In this document: positions 37,942-47,302 of the stretch, in pieces | Layout of the letters: every line of letters begins with the position of its first letter | Numbering within the stretch: the first letter of the stretch is position 1 | Assembly: GCF_000265245.1 (NCBI RefSeq) | Contig: NZ_AJKS02000010.1 | Coordinates: 1-64,000 of the forward strand | DNA length: 64,000 nucleotides | DNA from: Halomonas smyrnensis AAD6 | Lineage (GTDB): Bacteria; Pseudomonadota; Gammaproteobacteria; Pseudomonadales; Halomonadaceae | Direction: 5' to 3' | The notes under the pieces: generated by a model | Database searches by the model: none | The model's input: only the letters and a program-made list of their open reading frames with translations | Told to the model about the DNA's origin: nothing | Program-made: the position numbers and the translations under genes

Positions 37942-39993
37942 TCAGGCCGGATTGAGGTCCTGGGGCGGCTCGCCCACGGAGCCCGGCATCGCCTGGACGT
38001 TGGCGTTTTCCTGACCGGCGCGGGCCAGGAAGTAGATGTGGCTCTCGTACTCGGTGACCACGTTGTGGATCACCTGGGCGCGGCTGTAGCCGTTGAGATC
38101 CTGCTCCAGGCCGCCCTCGTTGAGGTAGACGTCGAAGCGCACGTAGTAGTCGTCGTCCACCGGCAGGAAGCTCGGGGTGCGCAGGCGGTGCGCCCGCACC
38201 TGGTAGACGAAGCTGGCGGCGTCGTCGAAGTCCACCTGCAGGGTCAGCTGACGCAGCGGTTCGCCCTCGACCTCTTCCTCGGTCACCGTGGCCGGCTGGC
38301 CGCGACGCTCGAGCTCCTCGGCGAACTGGTTCAGCGCCGGCCGGATGGCGTGCTCGAGGGTGGCGGCGGCACCGGCGCGGTTGGAGGTGTCCAGCGCCCG
38401 GTCGAGGCGCTCGCGCCAGTCGCCCTGGATGCCGGTGCCGCCGATCTGGCGACGGGTGTCGGCCTTGGTGCACTCCAGCTTCAGGGCGCGGCTCATGCCG
38501 GCCATGATGGCGAAGATCACCAGCGAGAAGGGCAGGGCGGTGATCACCACCGCACTCTGCAGCGCCGAGAGGCCGCCGGCCATCAGCAGGGCCACGGTCA
38601 CCAGGCCGATGGTGGCCGACCAGAACACGCGCAGACGGATCGGGGCGTCGTGGTTCACGTCCGACAGGATGGAGGTGAAGTTCGCCAGCACCAGCGCGCC
38701 GGAGTCGGCGGAGGTGACGAAGAACACGATGCCGAGGATGGTCACCACCGAGGCGGTGATGCCGATGTAGGGATACTGCTCGAGGAAGGTGTAGATGGTG
38801 GTCTGAGGCGCGTTCAGCGCCTGCTCGCCGAGTTCGACGAGGCCCTGGTTGGCGACCATCTCGATGCCGCTGTTACCGAAGATCGACATCCAGGCCATCA
38901 TGAAGCCGAGCGGCAGCAGCAGGGCGCCAAGCACGAACTCGCGGATGGTGCGGCCGCGCGAGATGCGGGCCAGGAACAGGCCGACGAAGGGCGTCCAGGC
39001 GATCCACCAGCCCCAGAAGAAGATGGTCCACCAGCCCTTCCACTGTTGGGCATCCTCGCCGGCGAAGGCGTAGGTGTCGAAGCTCTTGCCGATGAAGCCG
39101 CTCAGGTAGTCGCCGGCGTTGAGCACCATGGCGTCGAGCAGGTGCAGGGTGTTGCCGGCGAACAGCACGAACAGCAGCAGCGCCACGGCCAGCGCCATGT
39201 TGAACTCGGACAGCCGGCGGATGCCCTTCTCGACCCCGGTGATCACCGAGATGGTGGCCAGGATCATCACCAGTACGATCAGCACCACCTGAGTCGTCAG
39301 GCTCTCGGGCACGCCGAACATGAAGGTCAGGCCGTAGTTCAGCTGCATCACGCCGATGCCGAGGCTGGTGGCGATGCCGAACACGGTAGAGATCACCGCG
39401 GTGATGTCGACGGCGTTGCCGATCGGGCCGTTGATGCGCTTGCCGAGCAGCGGGTAGAGGGCGCTGCGGATGGCCAGCGGCAGGCGATGACGATAGCTGA
39501 AGTAGGCCAGCGCCATGCCCATCAGCACGTACATGCCCCAGCCGGACAGGCCCCAGTGGAGGAAGGTCTGAGGCACGGCGGCGCGCATGGCCGCGGCGCT
39601 CTCCGGCGCCATGTCCGGCGGCGCCAGGTAGTGCGACAGCGGCTCGGCCACGCAGAAGAACAGCAGGTCGATGCCGATGCCCGCGGCGAACAGCATCGAG
39701 GCCCAGGACAGCAGCGAGAACTCGGGCCGGGCGTGGTCCGGGCCGAGTCGGATGTTGCCGACGCGGGAGCAGCCGATGGCGATCACGAAGACCAGGTAGA
39801 CCACGGCGGCCAGCAGGTAGTACCAGCCGAAGGTGTCGCTCACCCAGGCCAGGGCGGCGTCGAAAAAGGCGCCGGCCTCCTCGGTGAACGTCATGGTCAG
39901 CACCAGGAAGATCAGGATGCCTGCCACGCTGCCGTGAAAGACGGTGCGATTGATGCGATCTCGTCGCTCGGGATGGGCGGTGTTATCCGACAT
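37942..39993 (-). CDS. betT: BCCT family choline/betaine transporter, BetT-like
   Basis: A 683-residue inner-membrane symporter, close to E. coli BetT (677). About 12 helices include SWASMLFAAGIGIDLLFFCVAEP, HWGLSGWGMYVLMGMALAYFSYRHRLPL and WTIFFWGWWIAWTPFVGLFLARISRGRTIREF, the BCCT signature. The last 170 residues are a cytoplasmic osmosensing-type domain, found in BetT and absent from short BCCT proteins. AGGAG precedes the ATG at 39993. A palindrome like the BetI operator lies 37 bp upstream, but betI itself is outside the window. It probably imports choline for glycine betaine synthesis. Confidence 0.92.
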   Translation of the reverse strand: MSDNTAHPERRDRINRTVFHGSVAGILIFLVLTMTFTEEAGAFFDAALAWVSDTFGWYYLLAAVVYLVFVIAIGCSRVGNIRLGPDHARPEFSLLSWASMLFAAGIGIDLLFFCVAEPLSHYLAPPDMAPESAAAMRAAVPQTFLHWGLSGWGMYVLMGMALAYFSYRHRLPLAIRSALYPLLGKRINGPIGNAVDITAVISTVFGIATSLGIGVMQLNYGLTFMFGVPESLTTQVVLIVLVMILATISVITGVEKGIRRLSEFNMALAVALLLFVLFAGNTLHLLDAMVLNAGDYLSGFIGKSFDTYAFAGEDAQQWKGWWTIFFWGWWIAWTPFVGLFLARISRGRTIREFVLGALLLPLGFMMAWMSIFGNSGIEMVANQGLVELGEQALNAPQTTIYTFLEQYPYIGITASVVTILGIVFFVTSADSGALVLANFTSILSDVNHDAPIRLRVFWSATIGLVTVALLMAGGLSALQSAVVITALPFSLVIFAIMAGMSRALKLECTKADTRRQIGGTGIQGDWRERLDRALDTSNRAGAAATLEHAIRPALNQFAEELERRGQPATVTEEEVEGEPLRQLTLQVDFDDAASFVYQVRAHRLRTPSFLPVDDDYYVRFDVYLNEGGLEQDLNGYSRAQVIHNVVTEYESHIYFLARAGQENANVQAMPGSVGEPPQDLNPA

Positions 39994-40029
39994 TCGCAAA
40001 TGACTCCTGTCGCGGGGGCGACTTCTTTT

Positions 40030-40047
40030 TTTGAATGAACGTTCAAA
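40030..40047. promoter_or_regulatory. BetI-like operator upstream of betT
   Basis: TTTGAATGAACGTTCAAA contains the palindrome TGAACGTTCA (40036-40045) and flanking TTTGAA/TTCAAA arms. BetI regulators bind sites with a GAACGTTC core near bet genes. It lies just upstream of betT. Assigned by motif resemblance only. Confidence 0.5.
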
Positions 40048-40120
40048 TAAAATACGCACATCCCCCGACACCTGCAACAGCAAGGCGCCCAAGGCGAAGT
40101 ATTCTTTACCTTCCGGGCAC

Positions 40121-40147
40121 GAAAACGCCCGACCAGTGGCCGGGCGT
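40121..40147 (-). terminator. Terminator of the baeSR-spy unit (minus strand)
   Basis: On the minus strand, ACGCCCGGCCACTGGTCGGGCGT forms a hairpin followed by TTTTC. It lies 32 bases after the stop of the Spy-like gene. Confidence 0.75.
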
Positions 40148-40178
40148 GGGTGGAGTATAACGTTTTGAAATTTAGGCG

Positions 40179-40865
40179 TTATTCGGCAGCGTGCTCGGCC
40201 TGGTCGGGACCGCCGTGCGGGCCCGGCTCGCCGTGATGGCCGCGCTCGCCACGATGGCCGTGACCGTCATGGGGCGGGCGCATGGCCTGCTCCAGCTCGC
40301 CGATCTGTTCCTCGCTCAGCAGCTCGGCCAAGGCATCGTGGTGCTGGTCGCGCATCGCCTTCCAGGCCTGGCGGCGTTCGTCGCGGGAGTCGAACGACTG
40401 GGCCTTCAGCGCCTGGGCATCCTCCATGAAGGCGTGGCGCAGCTCGTCCAGCGACTGGCGGGTCTCGTCGTCGAGGTCCCAGCCGTCGACCACCGCGTCG
40501 ATGCGTGCCTCGATGGCGTCTCGCCGCTCGGCGCGATGCTCCTGGTGAATCTCCTGGCGGGCCTCGTCCAGCGCGGCGCGCTGCTCATCGTCGAGGATCT
40601 CGTCGATCTGCTCGCGGTAGTCGTGGCGCAGTTCGCGCATGGCCTCGCGATGTTCCTGCTCGGCCTCGGCGAGCTCGTCACGGGTCTCGGCGTCGATGCC
40701 GGCGCGGTCGAACAGTGCCTCGCGCTGCTCGGCGTGGAAGCCGTCCGGCTGGGGCTGGCCATGGGGGCCGCCCTGGCCGGCGTTGGCAGTGAACGCCAGC
40801 GGCGCGATGGCGGCGGCGAGCAGGGCGGGGGCGAACAGCGTGCGGGTCAGGTTGGTCTTTTTCAT
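40179..40865 (-). CDS. Spy/CpxP-like periplasmic protein with duplicated domain and His-rich tail
   Basis: A 228-residue secreted protein with a signal peptide (MKKTNLTRTLFAPALLAAAIAPLAFTANA). The mature chain is almost all helical and highly charged. Two similar halves, about residues 45-105 and 113-195, each run from D-E-T-R to a D/SEEQ segment, which suggests tandem Spy/CpxP-like units. The last 35 residues are rich in Gly and His (HDGHGHRGERGHHGEPGPHGG) and could bind metal. Spy proteins are chaperones or stress sensors. The gene follows a BaeSR-like pair, and three TGCA direct repeats lie in its promoter, so it is a likely target of that system. Confidence 0.8.
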   Translation of the reverse strand: MKKTNLTRTLFAPALLAAAIAPLAFTANAGQGGPHGQPQPDGFHAEQREALFDRAGIDAETRDELAEAEQEHREAMRELRHDYREQIDEILDDEQRAALDEARQEIHQEHRAERRDAIEARIDAVVDGWDLDDETRQSLDELRHAFMEDAQALKAQSFDSRDERRQAWKAMRDQHHDALAELLSEEQIGELEQAMRPPHDGHGHRGERGHHGEPGPHGGPDQAEHAAE

Positions 40866-40919
40866 CTCGGGCAATCCTCTTTGGCCGCGAATGGACGCCT
40901 TCACTGTCGCCCCTGGGCG

Positions 40920-40946
40920 TGCAAGCGATTTGCAGTCAGCGTGCAA
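40920..40946. promoter_or_regulatory. TGCA direct repeats (11-bp spacing) before the spy-like gene
   Basis: TGCAA, TGCAG and TGCAA start at 40920, 40931 and 40942, exactly 11 bp apart. The same TGCAA repeat with the same spacing lies upstream of the sensor kinase gene (43183 and 43194). Direct repeats near one helical turn are typical of OmpR-family regulators such as the one at 40970-41686. Confidence 0.65.
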
Positions 40947-40969
40947 ACATCGAGGACGCTGCCCGGGAA

Positions 40970-41686
40970 TCATTCCTCCGGCTGGTACTTGTAGCCCACG
41001 CCGTAGACCGAGCGGATGATCTCGCGCTCGGGCCAGACCTCGGCGATCTTCTTGCGCAGCTTCTTGATGTGGCTGTCCACGGTGCGCTCGGAGACGATGC
41101 GATGGTCGCGGTACATGTGATCCATCAGCTGCTCGCGGGAGAAGATGCGCCCCGGGGAGTGCATCATCACCCGCAGCAGCTGGAACTCCACCGCGGTCAG
41201 CGCCAGGTCGTGGCCGTCGGCCAGCGCTCGCCAGCCCTCGTCGTCGAGGCTCAGCTGGGCCTCCTCCGGTGCCTCCTCCGGCGCCGCGGTGGCGGCGCGG
41301 CTGCGACGCAGCACGGCCCGGGCCCGGGCCACCACCTCGCGGGGGCTGAACGGCTTGCAGATGTAGTCGTCGGCGCCGAGCTCCAGGCCCAGCAGGCGGT
41401 CGACCTCCTCGACCCGGGCGGTGAGCATGATGATCGCTACCCCGGGCCAGCGCTGGCGGATCTCGCGGCACAGGGTCAGGCCGTCGGTGCCGGGCAGCAT
41501 GAGGTCCAGCAGCACCAGCTCGGGCAGCGCCTCGCGCTCCTCCAGCCAGGGCATCACGGCATCGCCGTGCTCCAGGTGATGCGGCGCGAAGCCGCTGCCC
41601 GTCAGGTAGTCGGCCACCAGGCGGGCGATCTTGGGTTCGTCCTCGACGATCAGGACGGTATCGGTCGCGAGTTCCGTTGTGCTCAT
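40970..41686 (-). CDS. OmpR family response regulator, BaeR-like
   Basis: A 238-residue regulator. The receiver has VLIVEDEPKIARLVADYL and Asp61 in LVLLDLMLPGTDGL. The C-terminal winged helix has LTAVEFQLLRVMMHSPGRIFSREQLMDHMY and ERTVDSHIKKLRKKI. Its start overlaps the sensor kinase stop by ATGA, and GGAGGAAG precedes the ATG. It is followed by the Spy-like gene, as expected for an envelope-stress pair such as BaeSR or CpxAR. The sequence favours BaeR, but exact orthology is not proven. Confidence 0.9.
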   Translation of the reverse strand: MSTTELATDTVLIVEDEPKIARLVADYLTGSGFAPHHLEHGDAVMPWLEEREALPELVLLDLMLPGTDGLTLCREIRQRWPGVAIIMLTARVEEVDRLLGLELGADDYICKPFSPREVVARARAVLRRSRAATAAPEEAPEEAQLSLDDEGWRALADGHDLALTAVEFQLLRVMMHSPGRIFSREQLMDHMYRDHRIVSERTVDSHIKKLRKKIAEVWPEREIIRSVYGVGYKYQPEE

Positions 41687-43119
41687 GCGTCTTCCTCCCT
41701 GAGCTGATGATCGGCGATGGCGGGGAAGGTCAGGGTCCAGCATAGCCCGTCGAGCGACGAGGCACTGGGGGTCATCTCGGCGCCGTGGGCGCGCGCCAGG
41801 GCCATGGCGATGGAGAGGCCCAGGCCGCTGCCGCCGCTGGCGCGATTGCGCGAGCCCTCGACCCGGTAGAGGCGCTCGGTGAGCCGCGGCATCTCCGCCT
41901 CGGGCACGCCGGGCGCGCTGTCTTCCCAGCACAGCCGGTAATGGTCGCCTGTTTGCGTGAGTGTGACCCGCAGCCGTCCTGGCGTGTGGGTATAGGCGCA
42001 GGTGTTGTCGAGCAGGTTCGTCCACAGCTGGCGCAGGCGCTGGGTGTCGCCGCGGATCCAGGCCGGGCCTTCGATGTCGGTCTCGAGCGTGATGTCGGCA
42101 TCATGCAGCCAGGTGCCGGCCTCGTCGAGGCGATCGCCCAGGCTGGCGGCCAGGTCCAGCGGTGCCAGTTGCACCTCCAGGGCACCGGCATCGCTCTGGG
42201 ACAGCAGCCGCAGGTCGGCCACCAGGCGCTCCAGCTGGTCGACCTCCTGGCCCAGCGAGCCGAGGCTGTCCAGGTCCAGCGGGCGGATGCCGTCCTGCAT
42301 CGCCTCGATCTCGCCGCGCAGCACGGCGAGCGGGGTGCGCAGCTCGTGGGCGATGTCCGAGACCCAGCGGCTGCGCGCCTCGCGGCTGGCCTCGAGGGTG
42401 GCCGCCAGCACGTTGAAGTCCCGCGCCAGGCTCGATAGCTCGTCGCGGCCGCGCTCGGGCAGGCGGATGCTGTAGTCCCCCTCGGTGAGACGGCGGGTGG
42501 CCAGCGTCATGCCGCGGGCGCGGCGCCCCAGCCACCAGGACAGCCCCCCGGCGAGCAGCAGCGAGGCAAGCCCCAGGGCGGCGACGATGATCGCCAGGTT
42601 GCGCTGCTGCTGGGTGAGGAAGAGGCGGTCCATGCGCGCCATCAGCTGCTGCGGCGGGCGGTAGCCGAGGGTGCCGACGCGCTCGCCGTCGCTGACGATG
42701 GTCAGCCAGCGCAGCTCCGCGGCCTCCAGGTCGTTGTCCGGCGGCAGGCCGATCACCGGCAGGCCGTTGGCGTCGTGGAGCACGAAGTCCTTGGGATCAC
42801 CGAGGCGTCGCTCGAGTCCCTCCGGCGGTGCCTCGCCGGGCCACAGCTGGCGCCGTACCAGGTGATGCCAGGCGCGCGGCGACTGGCGCAGCCACTGCCA
42901 GTCGCCGCGCCGGGCCCATTCGTCGGCGAGCCCGGTGGCCAGGGTCTCGGCGCGATGGGTCTGGGTGCGGTCCAGGTACTCGATGAAGCCTTGGTCGAGG
43001 CTTCTCGACACGGCGATGAAGACCAGCCCCGAGATGGCGACGTTGACGATCAGGATGATCGCGAACAGCTTGATGCCGAGTCGGGACACGGCCGGGTTCA
43101 GGGCGTGGCGAAGGGACAT
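41683..43119 (-). CDS. Sensor histidine kinase, BaeS-like
   Basis: A 478-residue membrane kinase. Transmembrane helices lie at about residues 16-36 and 174-196, flanking a periplasmic sensor of about 135 residues. A HAMP linker (about 197-245) precedes HisKA with His258 in DIAHELRTPLAVLRGEIEAMQDG, which matches BaeS. The ATPase has NLLDNTCAYT and GGSGLGLSIA. The ATG at 43119 is chosen on family length; a TTG 27 bases upstream is possible. It is first in an operon with the response regulator and the Spy-like gene, and TGCAA repeats lie upstream. It probably senses envelope damage. Confidence 0.9.
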   Translation of the reverse strand: MSLRHALNPAVSRLGIKLFAIILIVNVAISGLVFIAVSRSLDQGFIEYLDRTQTHRAETLATGLADEWARRGDWQWLRQSPRAWHHLVRRQLWPGEAPPEGLERRLGDPKDFVLHDANGLPVIGLPPDNDLEAAELRWLTIVSDGERVGTLGYRPPQQLMARMDRLFLTQQQRNLAIIVAALGLASLLLAGGLSWWLGRRARGMTLATRRLTEGDYSIRLPERGRDELSSLARDFNVLAATLEASREARSRWVSDIAHELRTPLAVLRGEIEAMQDGIRPLDLDSLGSLGQEVDQLERLVADLRLLSQSDAGALEVQLAPLDLAASLGDRLDEAGTWLHDADITLETDIEGPAWIRGDTQRLRQLWTNLLDNTCAYTHTPGRLRVTLTQTGDHYRLCWEDSAPGVPEAEMPRLTERLYRVEGSRNRASGGSGLGLSIAMALARAHGAEMTPSASSLDGLCWTLTFPAIADHQLREEDA

Positions 43120-43182
43120 GGCACGGGCTCTCGATTGAACGGGCAAAGTGCCCTAGCGTAGCGCACCGGGTCGCCGGGAGGA

Positions 43183-43198
43183 TGCAATTCCGGTGCAA
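43183..43198. promoter_or_regulatory. TGCAA direct repeat upstream of the baeS-like gene
   Basis: TGCAA starts at 43183 and 43194, 11 bp apart, in the same orientation and spacing as the three repeats before the Spy-like gene. This suggests autoregulation by the BaeR-like regulator. Confidence 0.6.
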
Positions 43199-43210
43199 GT
43201 CCGCTCTGGC

Positions 43211-44260
43211 TCAGGGACAGGTTTCGCCGATCAGCAGCTCGGTGGTGAGCAGGCGGGGCGTGGCCGGCTCAAGCCCCAGCACCATGCGGGCCGCGATGCG
43301 CCCTTTCTCGACGCTGTCCTGGCGCACCGTGGTCAGTCGCGGCGAGCGGTACTGGCCCTCGGCGATGCCGTCGAAGCCGGTGATGCGCAGGTCCTCGGGA
43401 ATGCGCAGGCCACGCCGCTCGGCCAGGGTCAGTACCGTCAGGGCGATGCGGTCGGACATGCACAGCAGCAGGTCGGGACGCTCCTCGTCGGGAAGATCGA
43501 GGATTCCCTCGATCACCGGCGTGCAGACCTCGTGGGTGTTCTCCTCCACGTTCCACATCGGCACCGCCGCGGCGTCGAGGCCGTGCTCGTCGAAGGCCCG
43601 ATAGAAGCCGTCCAGGCGAGCGCGGGTGATGGTCCGACTGGCCGACAGCAGGGTCTGTCCGGGGCCGATGCGGCCGTTGCAGGCCTGTTCGGTGAGGCGC
43701 AGGTTGATGATGCCGGCGCGATGCGGCGGAGTCCTCAGCGCATGGCAGGCGATGGCGTGGGCCGCGGGTTCGTTATCCACGTGGACGCTGGCCTGGCCCG
43801 AGATGTCGAAGTCCACCGCCACCTGAGGGTGCTGCGAGGGCAGGTCGTCGAGCAGCGAGGGGCTGGGCATCAGGCCGTAGACGATGAAACCGTCGGCGAT
43901 GCTGGCCGAGCCCGGCATTCTATCGTTTGCCTGGCGCCCGGATAGCAGCAGAAGAGTGTGGCCGTGGGCGTCCAGCACCTCGGCGATGCCCGACAGCAGT
44001 TCGCTGGCCACCGCATCGTTCAGGCTGTAGGTCAGGCTCTCTGCGAGCAGTACCGCGACGATCTGCGAGCGGCCGGTACGCAGGCTGCGTGCCTTGGCGT
44101 CGGGGCCGCGGTAGCCCAGCCGGCGGGCCTCGGCGAGGATCCGTTCGCGCAGGTCGTGAGACAGCTGGTCCGGGCGGTTGAAGGCGTTGGACACGCTGGC
44201 CGTGGACACGCCGAGGTGTTGGGCCAGCTCCTTCAGGGTGATGCGGCGTGACGAAGACAC
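43211..44260 (-). CDS. LacI family regulator of the alpha-glucoside regulon
   Basis: A 349-residue LacI/GalR regulator. The HTH is ITLKELAQHLGVSTASVSNAFNRPDQLS (residues 7-34), followed by a hinge and a sugar-binding-type domain ending GFDGIAEGQYRSPRLTTVRQDS. The start codon is GTG. It lies downstream of the alpha-glucosidase operon but has its own upstream region with CTGAATCGATTTAG at 44300-44313. Related palindromes flank the promoters of the ABC importer and the porin. It is the likely repressor of the whole maltose or alpha-glucoside system. The inducer is probably an alpha-glucoside, which is inference. Confidence 0.88.
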   Translation of the reverse strand: MSSSRRITLKELAQHLGVSTASVSNAFNRPDQLSHDLRERILAEARRLGYRGPDAKARSLRTGRSQIVAVLLAESLTYSLNDAVASELLSGIAEVLDAHGHTLLLLSGRQANDRMPGSASIADGFIVYGLMPSPSLLDDLPSQHPQVAVDFDISGQASVHVDNEPAAHAIACHALRTPPHRAGIINLRLTEQACNGRIGPGQTLLSASRTITRARLDGFYRAFDEHGLDAAAVPMWNVEENTHEVCTPVIEGILDLPDEERPDLLLCMSDRIALTVLTLAERRGLRIPEDLRITGFDGIAEGQYRSPRLTTVRQDSVEKGRIAARMVLGLEPATPRLLTTELLIGETCP

Positions 44261-44299
44261 GGAATGGCTCGCTTCTCTGGCGGCGATACGGGGTCGCCT

Positions 44300-44313
44300 C
44301 TGAATCGATTTAG
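44300..44313. promoter_or_regulatory. Candidate LacI operator upstream of the regulator gene
   Basis: CTGAATCGATTTAG differs at two positions from the perfect palindrome CTTAATCGATTAAG found at 52126-52139. It lies 40 bp upstream of the LacI start, consistent with autoregulation. Confidence 0.55.
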
Positions 44314-44432
44314 TTAGGGGCCTATCCTAGCCGCACCTGCCGGCGATGAACAGTGACCGAGGGCCGCTTCATCGGCGGTATGCCCGTCCGTGTCGTGGCG
44401 CGGGCGGGCATGGTGAGCGGCGTCGGACGGCG

Positions 44433-46079
44433 TCAGGGGCAGGCCAGCCAGGCGGCGGTACCCGGCCACAGGCGCAGGGCGTTGCCCCGACGATGGGGAG
44501 ACGGCATTCCCGGCAGGTCTAGGACGCTTACAGCGCCGAAGCCGGTGGCCAGCTCGTCGAGGGAAATATCGGACGGTGTATCCCCATGGCCGAGATGCGC
44601 CAGGCACAGCAGGCGGCGGTCACCGAGCGTGCGAATCATGCCGAAGACCTCTTCGGGCAGGGCCTCGGGGGCGATCAGCTGCTGGTCGCCCTGACGCAGG
44701 AGGTCGCTGTCGGCGCGCCGCCGGAGCAGTTGGCGGACCCGGTTCAGCAGGCTGTCGGGCGCCTGTTCCTGGTGCTCCACGGCCAGTGGCCGGTGGCGCG
44801 CGTCGACCGGCAGCCAGGGGGAGGCGCCTTCGTCACAGAAGCCGCCGTTGGCGGACTCTTCCCAGACCATCGGTGTGCGGCAGCCGTCGCGGCCCTTGAC
44901 CTCCGGCCACAGGTTGATGCCGAAGGGGGCCTGCAGGTCCTCATAGGCCAGCTCGGCCTCGGGCAGGCCCAGCTCCTCGCCCTGATAGAGGCAGAGGCTG
45001 CCGCGCAGCGAACAGAGCACCGTCAGTGCCAGCAGGGCGCGCTCCTGGCCCCAGCTGCTGGCGCTGCGCTGGACGTCGTGGTTGGAAAGTGCCCAGCAGG
45101 GCCAGGTGTCGTCGCCGAGTTCGGCGAAGCGCGCCAGGACGCCGTGGAGCTCGCGCGCCTCACCGGTGCTGTCCAGCAGGTCGAAGGTATAGGCCATGTG
45201 CAGGCGCGACTCGCCGGCGGTATAGGCGGCCATGGTCGGCAGCGGATCGTTGCCGCCGATCTCGCCCACGGTGGTCGAGCCCGGGTATTCGTCGAGCAGG
45301 GCGCGGACACGCTCGAGGAACGCCAGGTTCTCGGGCTGCTCGATGTTGTGTCGCTGGCACTGGTAGCTCTGCGGATTGCCGGGCCGGCGTTGATCGAGAG
45401 GCATCGGCGGATTGTCGGTGAGGGCGCGGTCGTGGAAGTAGTAATTGACCACATCGAAGCGGAAGCCATCGACGCCGAGTTCCAGCCAGAAGCGCAGGTT
45501 GTCGAGCTGCGACTGCTGTACCTCGGGATGATGGAAATTGAGGTCCGGCTGGCTGGGCAGGAAGTTGTGCAGGTAGTACTGCCGGCGACGGGCATCGAAG
45601 GTCCAGGCGCGACCGCTGAAGGCCGCCATCCAGTTGTTGGGTGGATTGCCATCGGGCTCGGAGTCGGCCCAGACATACCAGTCGGCCTTGGGATTGGTGC
45701 GGTCCCGGCGGCTCTCCTGGAACCAGACATGCCGGTCCGAGCTGTGCGACAGCACCTGGTCGATGATCACCCGCAGCCCGAGCTCGTGGGCGCGGTCGAC
45801 CAGGGCGCGGAAGTCGTCGAGCGTGCCGAACATCGGGTCGACGTCGCGATAGTCGGCGACGTCATAGCCGAAGTCGTCCATCGGCGAGGTGAAGAAGGGC
45901 GACAGCCAGATGGCATCGACACCGAGGCTCGCCACATGCTCGAGCCGCGACGTGATGCCGGGCAGATCACCGATGCCGTCGCCGTTGGCGTCCATGAAGC
46001 TGCGCGGGTAGATCTGGTAGATCGTGGCGCCGCGCCACCAGTCGTGCCGCGAATCGTCCTGAGCGTGAAATAACGGCAT
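44433..46079 (-). CDS. GH13 alpha-glucosidase (isomaltase-like variant)
   Basis: A 548-residue cytoplasmic GH13 enzyme of the GH13_23 type. Catalytic residues are nucleophile Asp209 (GFRFDVVNYYF), acid/base Glu273 (TVGEIGGND) and Asp335 (LSNHDVQ). The residue after the nucleophile is Val, the form linked in this family to alpha-1,6 (isomaltase or oligo-1,6-glucosidase) preference. GGAGA precedes the ATG. It is the last gene of the importer operon, 70 bp after malK. It is clearly paralogous to the GH13 gene at 47303-48928 but differs at this key site. Confidence 0.9.
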   Translation of the reverse strand: MPLFHAQDDSRHDWWRGATIYQIYPRSFMDANGDGIGDLPGITSRLEHVASLGVDAIWLSPFFTSPMDDFGYDVADYRDVDPMFGTLDDFRALVDRAHELGLRVIIDQVLSHSSDRHVWFQESRRDRTNPKADWYVWADSEPDGNPPNNWMAAFSGRAWTFDARRRQYYLHNFLPSQPDLNFHHPEVQQSQLDNLRFWLELGVDGFRFDVVNYYFHDRALTDNPPMPLDQRRPGNPQSYQCQRHNIEQPENLAFLERVRALLDEYPGSTTVGEIGGNDPLPTMAAYTAGESRLHMAYTFDLLDSTGEARELHGVLARFAELGDDTWPCWALSNHDVQRSASSWGQERALLALTVLCSLRGSLCLYQGEELGLPEAELAYEDLQAPFGINLWPEVKGRDGCRTPMVWEESANGGFCDEGASPWLPVDARHRPLAVEHQEQAPDSLLNRVRQLLRRRADSDLLRQGDQQLIAPEALPEEVFGMIRTLGDRRLLCLAHLGHGDTPSDISLDELATGFGAVSVLDLPGMPSPHRRGNALRLWPGTAAWLACP

Positions 46080-46149
46080 GCGGGTCTCCAGAGACAGGAG
46101 CCGAGGCTCCCGTCACAGGGGGAAGAGAAAGGAAAATACGGGTGTCGAT

Positions 46150-47256
<1,107 letters not shown>

Positions 47257-47268
47257 CTTGCGACTCCC

Positions 47269-47290
47269 GGCCGGCGCCTTGGCGCCGGCC
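47269..47290. other. Intercistronic hairpin upstream of malK
   Basis: GGCCGGCGCC and its complement are separated by TT, between the malK start and the stop of the GH13 gene that precedes it in the operon. It has no T-run and is probably an RNA-processing or stability element. Confidence 0.45.
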
Positions 47291-47302
47291 TCTGGAAAGA
47301 GG

